This document shows positions 8,828-19,594 of a DNA stretch of 64,000 nt, piece by piece. The translations under genes and the position numbers were made by a program. This DNA is from Protaetiibacter intestinalis (GTDB lineage: Bacteria > Actinomycetota > Actinomycetes > Actinomycetales > Microbacteriaceae). The notes beneath the pieces are model-generated. The model was not told the origin of the DNA, made no database searches, and saw nothing but the letters and a program-made list of their open reading frames with translations. Within the stretch, counting starts at the first letter, position 1. Every line of letters begins with the position of its first letter. The DNA lies in assembly GCF_003627075.1 (NCBI RefSeq), contig NZ_CP032630.1, positions 1,984,001 to 2,048,000 of the forward strand. Direction: 5' to 3'.

Positions 8828-9904
8828 GTGAGCGGCATCACGAACGGCGCGCTGGGGACGACCCTCGAGGCCCCCCGCATCCCCGCCGTCCGCGGGCGGC
8901 TGCGCGACGAGCCGGTCGCGGGCGCCAAGCGCGTGCTGCTCGCCGCCCCCCGCGGATACTGTGCGGGCGTCGACCGCGCGGTGGTCGCCGTCGAGAAGGC
9001 CCTCGAGAACTACGGCGCCCCCGTCTACGTGCGCAAGCAGATCGTGCACAACGTGCACGTCGTCTCCGAGCTCGAGCGCCGCGGCGCGATCTTCGTCGAC
9101 GAGGTCGACGAGGTGCCGTCCGGATCGCACCTCGTCTTCAGCGCGCACGGCGTCTCGCCCACGGTCGTGCAGGCGGCATCCGACCGCGAGCTGCTCGCGA
9201 TCGACGCGACGTGCCCGCTCGTCACCAAGGTGCACCGCGAGGCCACCCGCTTCGCCAAGCAGGAGATGCAGATCCTGCTCATCGGGCACGCGGGCCACGA
9301 GGAGGTCGAGGGCACGATGGGCCACGCGCCCGAGCGCACGATCCTCGTGAACAGCCCCGCCGACGTCGACCGGATCGAGGTCGACGACCCCGAGAACCTC
9401 GTCTGGATCTCGCAGACCACCCTCTCGGTCGACGAGACCATGGAGACCGTGCGGCGGCTGCGCGAGCGCTTCCCGAAGCTGCAGGATCCCCCCTCCGACG
9501 ACATCTGCTACGCCACCCAGAACCGTCAGGTCGCCATCAAGAAGGTCGCCCCGCAGGCCGACCTGGTGATCGTCGTCGGCTCGGCCAACTCCTCCAACTC
9601 GGTGCGGCTCGTCGAGGTGGCCCTCGAGCACGGCGCGAAGGCCGCCCACCGCATCGACTACGCCTCCGAGATCCGTCAGGAGTGGCTCGACGGCGTCGCC
9701 TCGATCGGGGTGTCGAGCGGCGCCTCGGTGCCCGAGGTGCTCGTGCAGGAGGTGCTCGCCGACCTCGCGGATGCCGGCTACCGCGACGTCGAGGAGGTGC
9801 GCACGGCCGAGGAGGACCTCATGTTCTCGCTCCCGAAGGAGCTGCGCCGCGACGCATCCGGCAACGCCGATACGCGCGCACTCGGCGGTCGCGCGCGCGG
9901 CTGA
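8828..9904 (+). CDS. ispH: 4-hydroxy-3-methylbut-2-enyl diphosphate reductase
   Basis: 358 residues. The three cysteines that bind the iron-sulfur cluster are present: C45 in RGYCAGV, C129 in DATCPLV and C227 in DDICYATQN. The histidines of the diphosphate site appear in IVHNVHV and FSAHGVSP. IspH is the last enzyme of the MEP pathway, reducing HMBPP to IPP and DMAPP. The N-terminal extension of about 33 residues before [12 protein letters not shown] is common in actinobacteria. The GTG start follows TAGACT by 6 nt. It is divergent from xseA, as often seen in this phylum. Confidence 0.97.
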   Translation: MSGITNGALGTTLEAPRIPAVRGRLRDEPVAGAKRVLLAAPRGYCAGVDRAVVAVEKALENYGAPVYVRKQIVHNVHVVSELERRGAIFVDEVDEVPSGSHLVFSAHGVSPTVVQAASDRELLAIDATCPLVTKVHREATRFAKQEMQILLIGHAGHEEVEGTMGHAPERTILVNSPADVDRIEVDDPENLVWISQTTLSVDETMETVRRLRERFPKLQDPPSDDICYATQNRQVAIKKVAPQADLVIVVGSANSSNSVRLVEVALEHGAKAAHRIDYASEIRQEWLDGVASIGVSSGASVPEVLVQEVLADLADAGYRDVEEVRTAEEDLMFSLPKELRRDASGNADTRALGGRARG

Positions 9905-9961
9905 CCCCCCGAGCGCGCCCGCATCCGGCAGAATCGGCCGGAAGAGGTCGAGGAGGCCGGC

Positions 9962-11203
9962 ATGCGGGTGACGCTACTGCCGCGCGAGGCCGCCGCACGG
10001 GTGATCACCGGTGCGGTCGCCACGCTCGCCTGGTCGGCGGGCGCGACGGTCATCCTGCTCTCCCTCCCGGTGCTCGTCGACACGCTCGTGCGCAAGGAGC
10101 TCGTCTCGGCCCTGCCGCTGCCGCTCGTGCTGCTGCTCGTGATGCTCGCGGGCATCGGCGTGGCGCTGTGGCGGATGACGCCGCCCGTCGTGATCGCCTA
10201 CCTCGTGGTGGCGAGCCTCGCCGCGGTCGGCTACGAGGTGGCCCTCATCACGGCCGATCCGGGTCTGCTCGAGCACGAGCTCTTCCTCGTCAACCGCCCC
10301 ACCCTCGCCCTCGTCACGATCGGCGTCGCCGCGACCTCCGCGATCGGCGGCATCGTCTGGTGCCTGTTCGGCTTCGCGGCGGCCGGCGCCGTGTCGATCA
10401 TCGTGGCGCTCATCACCGACACGCCCGTGCGACCGGGCTGGGGACCCTCGATGGCTCTGCTGCTCGCGGTCGTGCTGTACCTGACGCTCTTCGTCATCCA
10501 GGCCCGCCAGCGTCGGCGCCTGCCGCGCTTCGAGGAGCTCGAGCTCGCCACCCGGCGGCGTGCGGCGAGCGCGGACCTCGCCCGACGCACCACCGCGATC
10601 GTGCACGACACGGTGCTCAACGACCTCGCCGTGGTCATGAACGCCCCGGACGTGCTCGACGAGCGCATCCGGCAGCGTCTGCGCGACGATCTGGCGACGC
10701 TCGAGGGCGGTGCCTGGATCCGCACCACCGAGAAGGTGCCGGTGCCCGACGAGGGCCAGGCGCAGCTGCGCAACGACCTCTCGCGGCTGGCGAGCGACTT
10801 CCGCTGGCGGGGGCTCACGGTCAACGTCACGGGCGTCACCTCGGGCGTCTACATCTTCGACCCGGTCGCGGGGGAGGCCCTCGTCGGCGCGCTCGAGGCG
10901 ACCTTCGAGAACGTGCTGCGGCATTCGGGGGCGTCGACCGCGAACGTCGAGATCATGTACAGCGACACCGAGGTGACCTTCATGGTCTCCGACGAGGGCG
11001 TCGGCTTCGATCCCGAATCCGTCGACGCGAGCCGGCTCGGCATCCGGGGGTCGATCGTCGGACGGATGGAGGCGGCGGGCGGCCGTGCGCAGCTCTGGTC
11101 GTCCCCGGGGGCCGGCACGACCGTGCTGCTCAGCGTGCCGGTCGCCGAGGTGCGCGAGCGCGGCACCCCCTCCAAGCACCAGGAGGCGGACTATGTCGAC
11201 TAG
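9962..11203 (+). CDS. NarL-type (HisKA_3-like) sensor histidine kinase, no adjacent regulator
   Basis: 413 residues: about five or six membrane helices in residues 12-175, a linker, then a dimerisation helix with TAIVHDTVLNDLAVV, whose His215 is the likely phosphoacceptor. A GHKL ATPase domain follows, with the N box in FENVLRHSGAS, DEGVGFD as G1 and GAGTTVLLSVP near the end. This is the HPK7 class, which normally pairs with a LuxR-type response regulator, but none lies next to it. Instead it overlaps by 11 nt a second, kinase-like membrane protein. The signal is unknown. Confidence 0.87.
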   Translation: MRVTLLPREAAARVITGAVATLAWSAGATVILLSLPVLVDTLVRKELVSALPLPLVLLLVMLAGIGVALWRMTPPVVIAYLVVASLAAVGYEVALITADPGLLEHELFLVNRPTLALVTIGVAATSAIGGIVWCLFGFAAAGAVSIIVALITDTPVRPGWGPSMALLLAVVLYLTLFVIQARQRRRLPRFEELELATRRRAASADLARRTTAIVHDTVLNDLAVVMNAPDVLDERIRQRLRDDLATLEGGAWIRTTEKVPVPDEGQAQLRNDLSRLASDFRWRGLTVNVTGVTSGVYIFDPVAGEALVGALEATFENVLRHSGASTANVEIMYSDTEVTFMVSDEGVGFDPESVDASRLGIRGSIVGRMEAAGGRAQLWSSPGAGTTVLLSVPVAEVRERGTPSKHQEADYVD

Positions 11204-12332
11204 ACCCGGGAGCGCCATCCGCCTCGCCGCCCGCGACGTCGACCCCATGAGCTGGTTCACGGGGCCCTACGTGCCGCTCGTGTTCGCGGTGTTCGTGATC
11301 GTCTACGGCGGCCTGCTCTCGGCGCTCACCTGGAACGCGAGCGCCTGGCCCGCCATGCAGCTCATCGGCGTCGCGCTGTGCGCGATCGCCTGCCTGCTCA
11401 TCCAGCTGCTCACCTCGCTGCGCAACCGCTTCGACTGGCAGCTCGGGGTGATCGCCGTCGTCGTGGGCGGTGCGGGCCTCGTCGTCTCGGCGTTCGGCTA
11501 CTCGCGGTCGGTCTTCGCGATCGAGCTGTGGTGGGCGCCGTTCTGCTACTCGATCGTCATCGCGTGCCTCGCCCCGTACCTCGCGCCCTGGCGGATCTTC
11601 GCGTACGGCATCGCCGCACTCGTGAGCTTCGTCCCGCTCGCCTTCCTCATCGTCGACGCGCGCGTGCCCGAGTGGGGCTCGGTGTCGGTGTTCGTCATCA
11701 TCGCCTCGCCCGTCGCGGTCGCGATCGCCGCGGCGACCTCCTTCGCCTACAGCGTCGTGCATCAGATGCTGCCGATCGTCGACAACCGCTCGAGCGCCAT
11801 CGTCTCGGAGGCGCTCGACCCGGACCCCGAGGACGAGGCCGCCGAGCGGGCCTCGCTCGCCGGCTACACCGCCCGCGCCGTGCCGTTCCTGCACACCATC
11901 GCGGAACGCGGCACCGTCCAGCCCGCCGACCGCGCGCTCGCGGGCGAACTCGCGCGCTACCTGCGCGACGACCTCGTGTCGCGCTCCGACCTCGCCTGGC
12001 TGGGACTGCGTGCCGACGACCGGCGCGTCGTCGTGGTCGACCCCGAGCGGCGGGCTGATCGGATGCGCACCGCCCAGCGCACCGCCGTCCGGGATCTCGT
12101 GCGCGCCGTGCTCGACGACCCCGGGACGGACGCCACGACGGTGTTCATGGAGTTGCGCGCCCAGGACGACGGCTCGACGGCCGTCGCCATCACGCTCGAC
12201 ACCGAGCTGCCCGAGGGCAGACGCGTGCGGCACCTCGCGCCGTACTACTTCAACCTGCGCGGCGAGGCGAAGGACCTGCGCCTCGGGCGCAGCAGGCTCT
12301 CGTTCCGGCTTCCGCCGGACGGGGAGGCGTGA
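11193..12332 (+). CDS. Membrane protein resembling a degenerate sensor kinase
   Basis: 379 residues, starting ATG 11193 inside the end of the kinase gene. Residues about 20-185 hold five or six membrane helices in the same arrangement as the preceding kinase. The cytoplasmic part (AGYTARAVPFLHTIAERGTV ...) resembles a dimerisation helix, but no GHKL nucleotide motifs (N, G1, G2) follow. The last segment is a short beta-rich domain. I read it as a partner or regulator of the upstream kinase; that function is an inference. It is convergent with fbaA, with only 4 bp between stops. Confidence 0.78.
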   Translation: MSTRPGSAIRLAARDVDPMSWFTGPYVPLVFAVFVIVYGGLLSALTWNASAWPAMQLIGVALCAIACLLIQLLTSLRNRFDWQLGVIAVVVGGAGLVVSAFGYSRSVFAIELWWAPFCYSIVIACLAPYLAPWRIFAYGIAALVSFVPLAFLIVDARVPEWGSVSVFVIIASPVAVAIAAATSFAYSVVHQMLPIVDNRSSAIVSEALDPDPEDEAAERASLAGYTARAVPFLHTIAERGTVQPADRALAGELARYLRDDLVSRSDLAWLGLRADDRRVVVVDPERRADRMRTAQRTAVRDLVRAVLDDPGTDATTVFMELRAQDDGSTAVAITLDTELPEGRRVRHLAPYYFNLRGEAKDLRLGRSRLSFRLPPDGEA

Positions 12333-12336
12333 CCGC

Positions 12337-13368
<1,032 letters not shown>

Positions 13369-13432
13369 GGGGGTCCTCCTGGAGGGCGCTGGGTGGTGTC
13401 GCGTCGAGTCTAGAGGCTGGCGTCGCGGGGGT

Positions 13433-14950
13433 TCACTCCACCCAGTCGAGGGTGCGCTCGACGGCCTGGTGCCAGCGGGCGATGCCGTGCTCGCGGGCGG
13501 CGGCGTCGATCCTCGGCTCCCAGCGGCGGTCCTCCGCCCACAGCTCGCGCAGCTCGTCGAGGTCCCGCCACAGGCCCACGGCGAGGCCGGCGGCGTAGGC
13601 GGCGCCGAGGGCCGTCGTCTCGGTGACCTCGGGGCGCACGACGGGCAGGCCCAGCACATCCGCCTGGAACTGCATGAGCAGTTCGTTGCGCACCATGCCG
13701 CCGTCGACGCGCAGCTCGGTGATGGGGCTCGGGAGCTCCGCGTTGGCCGCCGCGAGCACGTCGAGGCTCTGGTAGGCGACCGCCTCGAGGGCGGCCCGGG
13801 CGAGGTGCGCCTTCGTGACGAAGCGGGTGAGCCCCACGATCGCGCCCCGCGCATCCGGGCGCCAGTAGGGGGCGAACAGCCCCGCGAAGGCGGGCACGAT
13901 GTAGACGTCGCCGTTGTCGTCGACGCTCGAGGCGAGGGCCTCGATCTCGGAGGCGTCGCGGATGATGCCGAGGTTGTCGCGCAGCCACTGCACGAGCGAT
14001 CCGCTCACCGCGACCGAGCCCTCGAGGGCGAAGCGCGGCGGCTCGTCGCCCAAGCGGTAGGCGACGGTCGTGATGAGCCCCTGCTCGCTGTGCACGATCT
14101 CGGCGCCGGTGCCCACGATGAGGAAGTTGCCGGTGCCGTAGGTGTTCTTCGACTCGCCCGCCTCGAAGGCGGCCTGGCCGAAGGTCGCGGCCTGCTGGTC
14201 GCCGAGGATGCCCGCGATCGGCACCTCGCGCAGCAGGCTCGCCGAGTCGGCGTGACCGAACACCTCGGAGGAGGAGCGGATCTCGGGCAGCATCGCGCGC
14301 GGCACGCGGAAGGCCGCGCACAGCTCGTCGTCCCAGTCGAGGGCCTCGAGGTCCATGAGCAGGGTGCGGCTCGCGTTCGTGACGTCGGTGGCGTGCACGC
14401 CGCCGTGGGAGGCGCCGCCCGTGAGGTTCCACAGCACCCAGCTGTCGGGGGTGCCGAAGGCGAGTTCGCCCGCCTCGGCGCGCTCGCGGGCGCCCTCGAC
14501 GTGGTCGAGGATCCAGGCGATCTTGGTGGCCGAGAAGTAGCTCGCGAGCGGCAGGCCGGTCTGCGCGGCGAAGCGCCGGATGCCGCCCTCGGCGGCGAGG
14601 GCGTCGACCGCGGGCTGGGTGCGGGTGTCCTGCCAGACGATCGCGCGATGGATGGGCTTGCCGGTCGCGCGATCCCAGACGATCGCGGTCTCGCGCTGGT
14701 TGGTGATGCCGATCGCCGCGACGTCGTGCCGGGTGATCTCGGCGTCGCCGAGCGCCTCGCCGATGACGAGGCGGGTGTTGCGCCAGATCTCCGTCGCGTC
14801 GTGCTCGACCCATCCGGGCTTCGGGAAGTACTGGCGGTGCTCCCGCTGCCCCGAGCTGACGATGCGCCCGCGGTCGTCGAACACGATGGCGCGGGTGCTC
14901 GTCGTGCCATGGTCGATCGCGACGATGTGGCGAGGCTGCGGTGCGCTCAT
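13433..14950 (-). CDS. glpK: Glycerol kinase
   Basis: 505 residues. It has the FGGY carbohydrate kinase layout: [15 protein letters not shown] (phosphate 1), [36 protein letters not shown] (phosphate 2) and a late [16 protein letters not shown] (adenosine loop). GlpK phosphorylates glycerol to glycerol-3-phosphate with ATP. ATG at 14950 gives [15 protein letters not shown]; longer readings would run through an inverted repeat (14952-15019) and are unlikely. No glpF or glpD is in view. The repeat lies in its presumed promoter, between it and the divergent TetR gene. Confidence 0.97.
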   Translation of the reverse strand: MSAPQPRHIVAIDHGTTSTRAIVFDDRGRIVSSGQREHRQYFPKPGWVEHDATEIWRNTRLVIGEALGDAEITRHDVAAIGITNQRETAIVWDRATGKPIHRAIVWQDTRTQPAVDALAAEGGIRRFAAQTGLPLASYFSATKIAWILDHVEGARERAEAGELAFGTPDSWVLWNLTGGASHGGVHATDVTNASRTLLMDLEALDWDDELCAAFRVPRAMLPEIRSSSEVFGHADSASLLREVPIAGILGDQQAATFGQAAFEAGESKNTYGTGNFLIVGTGAEIVHSEQGLITTVAYRLGDEPPRFALEGSVAVSGSLVQWLRDNLGIIRDASEIEALASSVDDNGDVYIVPAFAGLFAPYWRPDARGAIVGLTRFVTKAHLARAALEAVAYQSLDVLAAANAELPSPITELRVDGGMVRNELLMQFQADVLGLPVVRPEVTETTALGAAYAAGLAVGLWRDLDELRELWAEDRRWEPRIDAAAREHGIARWHQAVERTLDWVE

Positions 14951-14951
14951 G

Positions 14952-15019
14952 TCCGCGAGAGTACGTACTTTTGGGCGTCGAAGGCGGCGTGTCGGCCCAA
15001 AAGTGCGTACTTTCGCGGA
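14952..15019. repeat. Inverted-repeat element, family F, between divergent genes
   Basis: Arms of 25 nt (14952-14976 and 14995-15019) flank an 18-nt spacer. Two positions do not match as DNA, but both would be G-U pairs in a plus-strand RNA. The arm core is AGTACGTACTTTTGGGC. It starts 2 nt upstream of the glpK ATG and ends 12 nt before the TetR operator, so it occupies a divergent promoter region where a terminator is not expected. Confidence 0.8.
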
Positions 15020-15030
15020 GGAAGTTGCGG

Positions 15031-15054
15031 AGTGAGTGCTCACTCACTTAGGAT
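15031..15054 (+). promoter_or_regulatory. TetR operator and -10 box
   Basis: AGTGAGT-GCTC-ACTCACT (15031-15048) is a perfect 7-bp-arm palindrome. It is followed at once by TAGGAT (15049-15054), a -10 hexamer 7 nt from the ATG at 15062. The palindrome would cover the -35 to -10 spacer. TetR-type regulators commonly bind such sites to control themselves and the downstream exporter genes. Confidence 0.75.
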
Positions 15055-15061
15055 CGCGGGC

Positions 15062-15646
15062 ATGGCACTGCCGGAGGAGTTCGTCGTCGTGCGGGAACGC
15101 GCGCGCCCGCTCGCCCCGGGCGAGCGCCGCGAACGGATCCTGGAGGCCGTGCTCCCGCTGCTGCTCGAGAAGGGCCGTGACGTCACCAGTCGGGAGCTCG
15201 CCGAGACGGCCGGCATCGCCGAGGGGACCGTGTTCCGAGCCTTCGGCGACAAGGACAGCCTGCTCGAGGCCGGACTGCAGAAGCTGCTGGACCCCGCGCC
15301 GTTCCGCGAGGAGCTGCGCCGCATCCCGCACGACCTCCCGCTCGAAGACAAGGTCACCGCGATCGTCGACGGCCTCCGCGGCCGCTTCCGCGAGGTGTTC
15401 CGGATCATGCAGCTCTTCCAGGTGCAGGGCCCGCCCCGGCGCCCACCGGAGGCGGGGGAGGACTGGCTCGAGATCGTGCGGGAACTGCTCGAGCCCGACA
15501 TCCACCGGCTCGCCGTGCCCGTCGACACCGTCGCCTGGTACATCCGCCTCGTCGCCTTCGGGGCCAGCATCGAGCCCTTCAACCACTTCCGCCCCTTCGA
15601 CTCCGCCGAACTCGCGACCGTCGTCGTGCACGGCGTCTCCGCCTGA
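15062..15646 (+). CDS. TetR family regulator of the adjacent ABC exporter
   Basis: 194 residues. The N-terminal helix-turn-helix (about 20-65) reads RILEAVLPLLLEKGRDVTSR, ELAETAGIAEGTVFRAFGDK, which is canonical TetR. The ligand-binding C-terminal domain is of the usual length. ATG 15062 follows a -10-like TAGGAT by 7 nt. Directly downstream (32 nt) begin two ABC exporter half-transporters, an arrangement known for TetR repressors of multidrug exporters. The palindrome at 15031 supports autorepression. The ligand is unknown. Confidence 0.93.
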   Translation: MALPEEFVVVRERARPLAPGERRERILEAVLPLLLEKGRDVTSRELAETAGIAEGTVFRAFGDKDSLLEAGLQKLLDPAPFREELRRIPHDLPLEDKVTAIVDGLRGRFREVFRIMQLFQVQGPPRRPPEAGEDWLEIVRELLEPDIHRLAVPVDTVAWYIRLVAFGASIEPFNHFRPFDSAELATVVVHGVSA

Positions 15647-15678
15647 ACCAGCCACCCCATCCATCGAAAGAAGCCCCC

Positions 15679-17412
15679 GTGCTCGGCAAACTCCTCGTGC
15701 GCTACCTGAAGCCCTACTGGCCGCTGCTGGTGGCGGTCGTGATCTTCCAGCTCGCGCAGTCGATCGCATCCCTCTACCTGCCGGCGCTCAACGCCGACAT
15801 CATCGACGACGGTGTCGCGAAGGGCGACACGGGCGTCATCCTCGGCCTCGGCGGCATCATGCTGCTCGTCACGCTCGGCCAGATCATCGCCTCGATCCTC
15901 GCCGTCTACTTCGGCGCCAAGGCCGCGATGGCCCTCGGACGCGACCTGCGCGCCTCCGTGTTCCGCCGGGTGGGCGAGTTCTCCGAGCGCGAGGTGGCCC
16001 GCTTCGGCGCCCCCTCGCTCATCACCCGCACGACCAACGACGTGCAGCAGGTGCAGATGCTCGTGCTCATGACGTGCACGATCCTCGTCTCGACGCCCAT
16101 CCTCGCGATCGGCGGCGTCATCTTCGCGCTGCGCGAAGACCTCACGCTCTCCTGGATCATGGTCGTCGCGGTGCCCGTGCTGCTCGTCGCCGTCGGGCTC
16201 ATCATCTGGCGGATGGTGCCCCAGTTCCGCAAGATGCAGTCGCGCATCGACACCGTCAACCGCATCCTGCGCGAGCAGCTCACCGGCATCCGCGTCATCC
16301 GCGCCTTCGTGCGCGAGGAGCGCGAGCGCGAACGCTTCGCGGTCGCCAACGACGAGCTCACCGACACCGCGCTGCGGGCGGGGCGGCTGTTCGCGCTCAT
16401 GTTCCCCGTCGTCATCCTCGTGCTCAACGTGTCGAGCGTCGCGGTGCTGTGGTTCGGGGCGTTCCGGATCGAAGACGGCGACATGCAGATCGGCTCGCTC
16501 ATCGCCTTCCTCAGCTACCTCATCCAGATCCTCATGGCCGTCATGATGGCGACCTTCCTCGCCGTGCTGCTGCCCCGCGCGGCCGTCTCGGCCGACCGCA
16601 TCGGCGAGGTGCTCGACACCGAGCCCTCGGTCGTCGCGCCGGCCACCCCGGTCACCGAGCTCGCGCCGGGCGGCGAGGTCGAACTGCGGGAGGCCACGTT
16701 CGCCTACCCGGGTGCCGAGGCGCCCGTGCTGCACAAGGTCTCGTTCACGGCGCGGCCCGGCAAGACGACCGCCATCATCGGCTCCACCGGATCGGGCAAG
16801 ACGACGCTCGTCAACCTGCTGCCGCGGCTGTTCGACGTCACAGGCGGCGCGGTGCTCGTCGACGGCGTCGACGTGCGCGAGCTCGACCCCGAGCTGCTGT
16901 GGGGCCGCATCGGCCTCATCCCGCAGAAGCCGTACCTGTTCTCGGGAACCGTCGCCTCCAACCTCCGCTACGGCAACCCCGAGGCCACCGACGAGCAGCT
17001 GTGGGCGGCGCTCGAGATCGCGCAGGCGCGCGACTTCGTCGAGGCGATGCCCGAGCGGCTCGAGGCGCCCATCGCGCAGGGCGGCACCAACGTCTCCGGC
17101 GGGCAGCGGCAACGGTTGGCGATCGCGAGAGCGCTCGTCAAACGGCCCGAGATCTACGTCTTCGACGACTCCTTCTCGGCGCTCGACACCGCGACGGATG
17201 CCCGGCTCCGGCAGGCGCTCGCGCGCGAGGTGGGCGAGGCGACCATGATCGTCATCGCCCAGCGCGTGTCGACCATCCTGCAGGCCGACCAGATCGTCGT
17301 GCTCGAGGACGGCGCGGTCGTCGGCCTCGGAACCCACGACGAACTGCTCGCGAGCTCCGAGGAGTACCGCGAGATCGTCGAGAGCCAGCTGAGCGTGGAG
17401 GAGGCGGCGTGA
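15679..17412 (+). CDS. ABC exporter half-transporter, degenerate-site subunit
   Basis: 577 residues: six membrane helices (about 15-320) then a nucleotide-binding domain. Walker A is GSTGSGKTT, signature VSGGQRQR, Walker B IYVFDDSFSALD, H loop replaced by IVIAQRVSTI (Gln instead of His). The catalytic Glu after Walker B is Asp here and the switch His is Gln. These are the hallmarks of the degenerate half of heterodimeric exporters such as TM287/288. GTG 15679 follows the TetR gene by 32 nt. Its stop overlaps the start of the second half-transporter (GTGA), indicating a fixed 1:1 partner. Likely exports lipophilic drugs or lipids. Confidence 0.93.
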   Translation: MLGKLLVRYLKPYWPLLVAVVIFQLAQSIASLYLPALNADIIDDGVAKGDTGVILGLGGIMLLVTLGQIIASILAVYFGAKAAMALGRDLRASVFRRVGEFSEREVARFGAPSLITRTTNDVQQVQMLVLMTCTILVSTPILAIGGVIFALREDLTLSWIMVVAVPVLLVAVGLIIWRMVPQFRKMQSRIDTVNRILREQLTGIRVIRAFVREERERERFAVANDELTDTALRAGRLFALMFPVVILVLNVSSVAVLWFGAFRIEDGDMQIGSLIAFLSYLIQILMAVMMATFLAVLLPRAAVSADRIGEVLDTEPSVVAPATPVTELAPGGEVELREATFAYPGAEAPVLHKVSFTARPGKTTAIIGSTGSGKTTLVNLLPRLFDVTGGAVLVDGVDVRELDPELLWGRIGLIPQKPYLFSGTVASNLRYGNPEATDEQLWAALEIAQARDFVEAMPERLEAPIAQGGTNVSGGQRQRLAIARALVKRPEIYVFDDSFSALDTATDARLRQALAREVGEATMIVIAQRVSTILQADQIVVLEDGAVVGLGTHDELLASSEEYREIVESQLSVEEAA

Positions 17413-19511
17413 GCGCCGAGCAGACCCCGGCCGAGAGCGAGGCACCCGCCCGTCCGGTCGCCCCCGCCCGCCGCCCCGGCCCGGGCGGCGGAGGCGGCCC
17501 GTTCGGCGGAGCCGGCATGCCCGCCGAGAAGGCCATGACCTTCGGACCCTCCGCGCGACGCCTCGTCGGGCGGCTGCGCCCCGAACGCCTCGGCGTGCTG
17601 TTCGTCATCCTGCTCGGCACGATCGCCGTCGTGCTGAGCGTCATCGGGCCCAAGGTGCTCGGCCAGGCGACCAACCTCATCTTCGAGGGCGTGATCTCCG
17701 CCCAGCTGCCGCAGGGCGTCACGAAGGAGGAGGTGATCGCGCAGCTGGAGGCCGCCGGCAACACGACACAGGCCGACATGCTGCGGAACATGGACCTGCG
17801 TCCGGGCGAGGGCATCGACTTCTCCGCCCTCGCGCTCGTGCTCGGCATCGTGCTGCTGCTGTACGTGGCCAGCTCCGTCTTCATGTGGCTGCAGGGCTAC
17901 GTGCTCAACGGCATCACGCAGCGCACCGTGCTGCGGCTGCGGCGCGACGTCGAGGCGAAGATCCACCGGCTGCCGCTCAAGTACTTCGACCGGATGCCGC
18001 GCGGCGAGCTGCTGAGCCGCGTCACCAACGACATCGACAACATCTCGCAGAGCCTCCAGCAGACGCTCTCCCAGCTGCTCACCTCGCTGCTGACCGTGGT
18101 CGGCGTGGTCGTGATGATGTTCGTCATCTCGCCCGTGCTCGCCCTCATCGCGCTCATCGCCATCCCGATCACCCTCGTCATCACGGTGCTCGTCGCGAAG
18201 CGCTCGCAGAAGCTCTTCGTGGCCCAGTGGACCCACACGGGAACCCTCAACGCGCAGATCGAGGAGGGCTACACCGGCCACTCGCTCGTGAAGGTCTTCG
18301 GGCGGCACCGCGAGGTGCAGGCGCGCTTCGACGAGAAGAACGAGGAGCTGTTCCGGGCGAGCTTCGGGGCGCAGTTCCTCTCGGGGCTCATCATGCCCGC
18401 GACGATGTTCGTCGGGAACCTGGTCTACGTCGGGATCGCCGTGGTCGGCGGACTGTTCGTCGCCAACGGCACGATGCGGCTCGGCGACGTGCAGGCCTTC
18501 ATCCAGTACTCGCGTCAGTTCACGCAACCGCTGTCGCAGCTCGGATCGATGGCCAACCTGCTGCAGTCGGGCGTCGCATCCGCCGAGCGGGTGTTCGAGC
18601 TGCTCGACGCCGAGGAGCAGGTGGCCGACCCGGATCCCGCCGAGTCGCCCGCGAACGCGACCGGCCGCCTCGCCTTCGAGGACGTCTCGTTCTCCTACGA
18701 CCCCGCGAAGCCGCTCATCCACGACCTCTCGCTCGTGGCGGAGCCCGGGCAGACGGTCGCCATCGTGGGGCCGACGGGGGCGGGCAAGACGACGCTCGTG
18801 AACCTCATCATGCGGTTCTACGACCCGAACGTCGGCCGCATCACCCTCGACGGCGTCGACACGACGCGGATGACGCGCGACGACCTGCGCTCGCGCACCG
18901 GCATGGTGCTGCAGGACACCTGGCTGTTCGGCGGCACCATCCGCGACAACATCGCCTACGGCCGCCCGGATGCCACCGAGTCGGAGATCATGGACGCCGC
19001 GACCGCCGCGTACGTCGACCGCTTCGTGCACTCGCTGCCCGACGGGTACGACACCGTGCTCGATGACGAGGGCGGCAACGTCTCGGCGGGCGAGAAGCAG
19101 CTCATCACGATCGCACGGGCGTTCCTCGCGAAGCCGTCGGTGCTCATCCTCGACGAGGCGACCTCGTCCGTCGACACCCGCACCGAGCTGCTCGTGCAGC
19201 GCGCGATGAGCGCGCTCCGGCGCGACCGCACCTCGTTCGTGATCGCGCACCGGCTCTCGACCATCCGGGACGCCGACCTCATCCTGGTGATGGAGGACGG
19301 CGCGATCGTCGAGCAAGGCACCCACGATGAGCTGCTCGCCGCGCACGGCGCCTACGCGCGCCTGTACGAGGCGCAGTTCGCGGCACCCCTCGACGACCAG
19401 GACGCGGCGGAGGTGCCGGCACTCGTCGGCGCGCCAGATGCGCCGCCCACGACGGGCGACATCGTGCGCGAGGCGCTCGCCGAGGAAGGCGCCCCCGAGA
19501 ACGCGGAGTAG
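17409..19511 (+). CDS. ABC exporter half-transporter, catalytic subunit
   Basis: 700 residues. A Pro/Gly/Ala-rich cytoplasmic extension (about 1-50, including GPGGGGGPFGGAG) precedes six membrane helices (about 60-390). The first extracellular loop (about 95-140) is unusually long. The NBD has Walker A GPTGAGKTT, Walker B VLILDEATSSVD with the catalytic Glu, and H loop VIAHRLSTI. The signature is VSAGEKQL, with Ala for the first Gly. That non-canonical signature would complete the degenerate site of the upstream subunit, while this subunit's Walker motifs form the active site. The last 50 residues are acidic. A hairpin at 19565 probably ends the operon. Confidence 0.93.
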   Translation: MSAEQTPAESEAPARPVAPARRPGPGGGGGPFGGAGMPAEKAMTFGPSARRLVGRLRPERLGVLFVILLGTIAVVLSVIGPKVLGQATNLIFEGVISAQLPQGVTKEEVIAQLEAAGNTTQADMLRNMDLRPGEGIDFSALALVLGIVLLLYVASSVFMWLQGYVLNGITQRTVLRLRRDVEAKIHRLPLKYFDRMPRGELLSRVTNDIDNISQSLQQTLSQLLTSLLTVVGVVVMMFVISPVLALIALIAIPITLVITVLVAKRSQKLFVAQWTHTGTLNAQIEEGYTGHSLVKVFGRHREVQARFDEKNEELFRASFGAQFLSGLIMPATMFVGNLVYVGIAVVGGLFVANGTMRLGDVQAFIQYSRQFTQPLSQLGSMANLLQSGVASAERVFELLDAEEQVADPDPAESPANATGRLAFEDVSFSYDPAKPLIHDLSLVAEPGQTVAIVGPTGAGKTTLVNLIMRFYDPNVGRITLDGVDTTRMTRDDLRSRTGMVLQDTWLFGGTIRDNIAYGRPDATESEIMDAATAAYVDRFVHSLPDGYDTVLDDEGGNVSAGEKQLITIARAFLAKPSVLILDEATSSVDTRTELLVQRAMSALRRDRTSFVIAHRLSTIRDADLILVMEDGAIVEQGTHDELLAAHGAYARLYEAQFAAPLDDQDAAEVPALVGAPDAPPTTGDIVREALAEEGAPENAE

Positions 19512-19564
19512 CGGCGCCGCCCGCGCCGACCCGGCCACCGCCGAACGCGGGCGGAGCAGCATCC

Positions 19565-19594
19565 AGGCGGCGGGAGTCGTTGCTCCCGCCGCCT
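19565..19594 (+). terminator. Hairpin after the ABC exporter operon (family E motif)
   Basis: A perfect 12-bp stem, AGGCGGCGGGAG / CTCCCGCCGCCT, with 6-nt loop TCGTTG, lies 53 nt after the exporter stop. No T run follows. The right arm with loop, GTTGCTCCCGCC, is the same motif found at 23004 and 23425-23486, so it may be a dispersed element serving as terminator. Confidence 0.65.
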
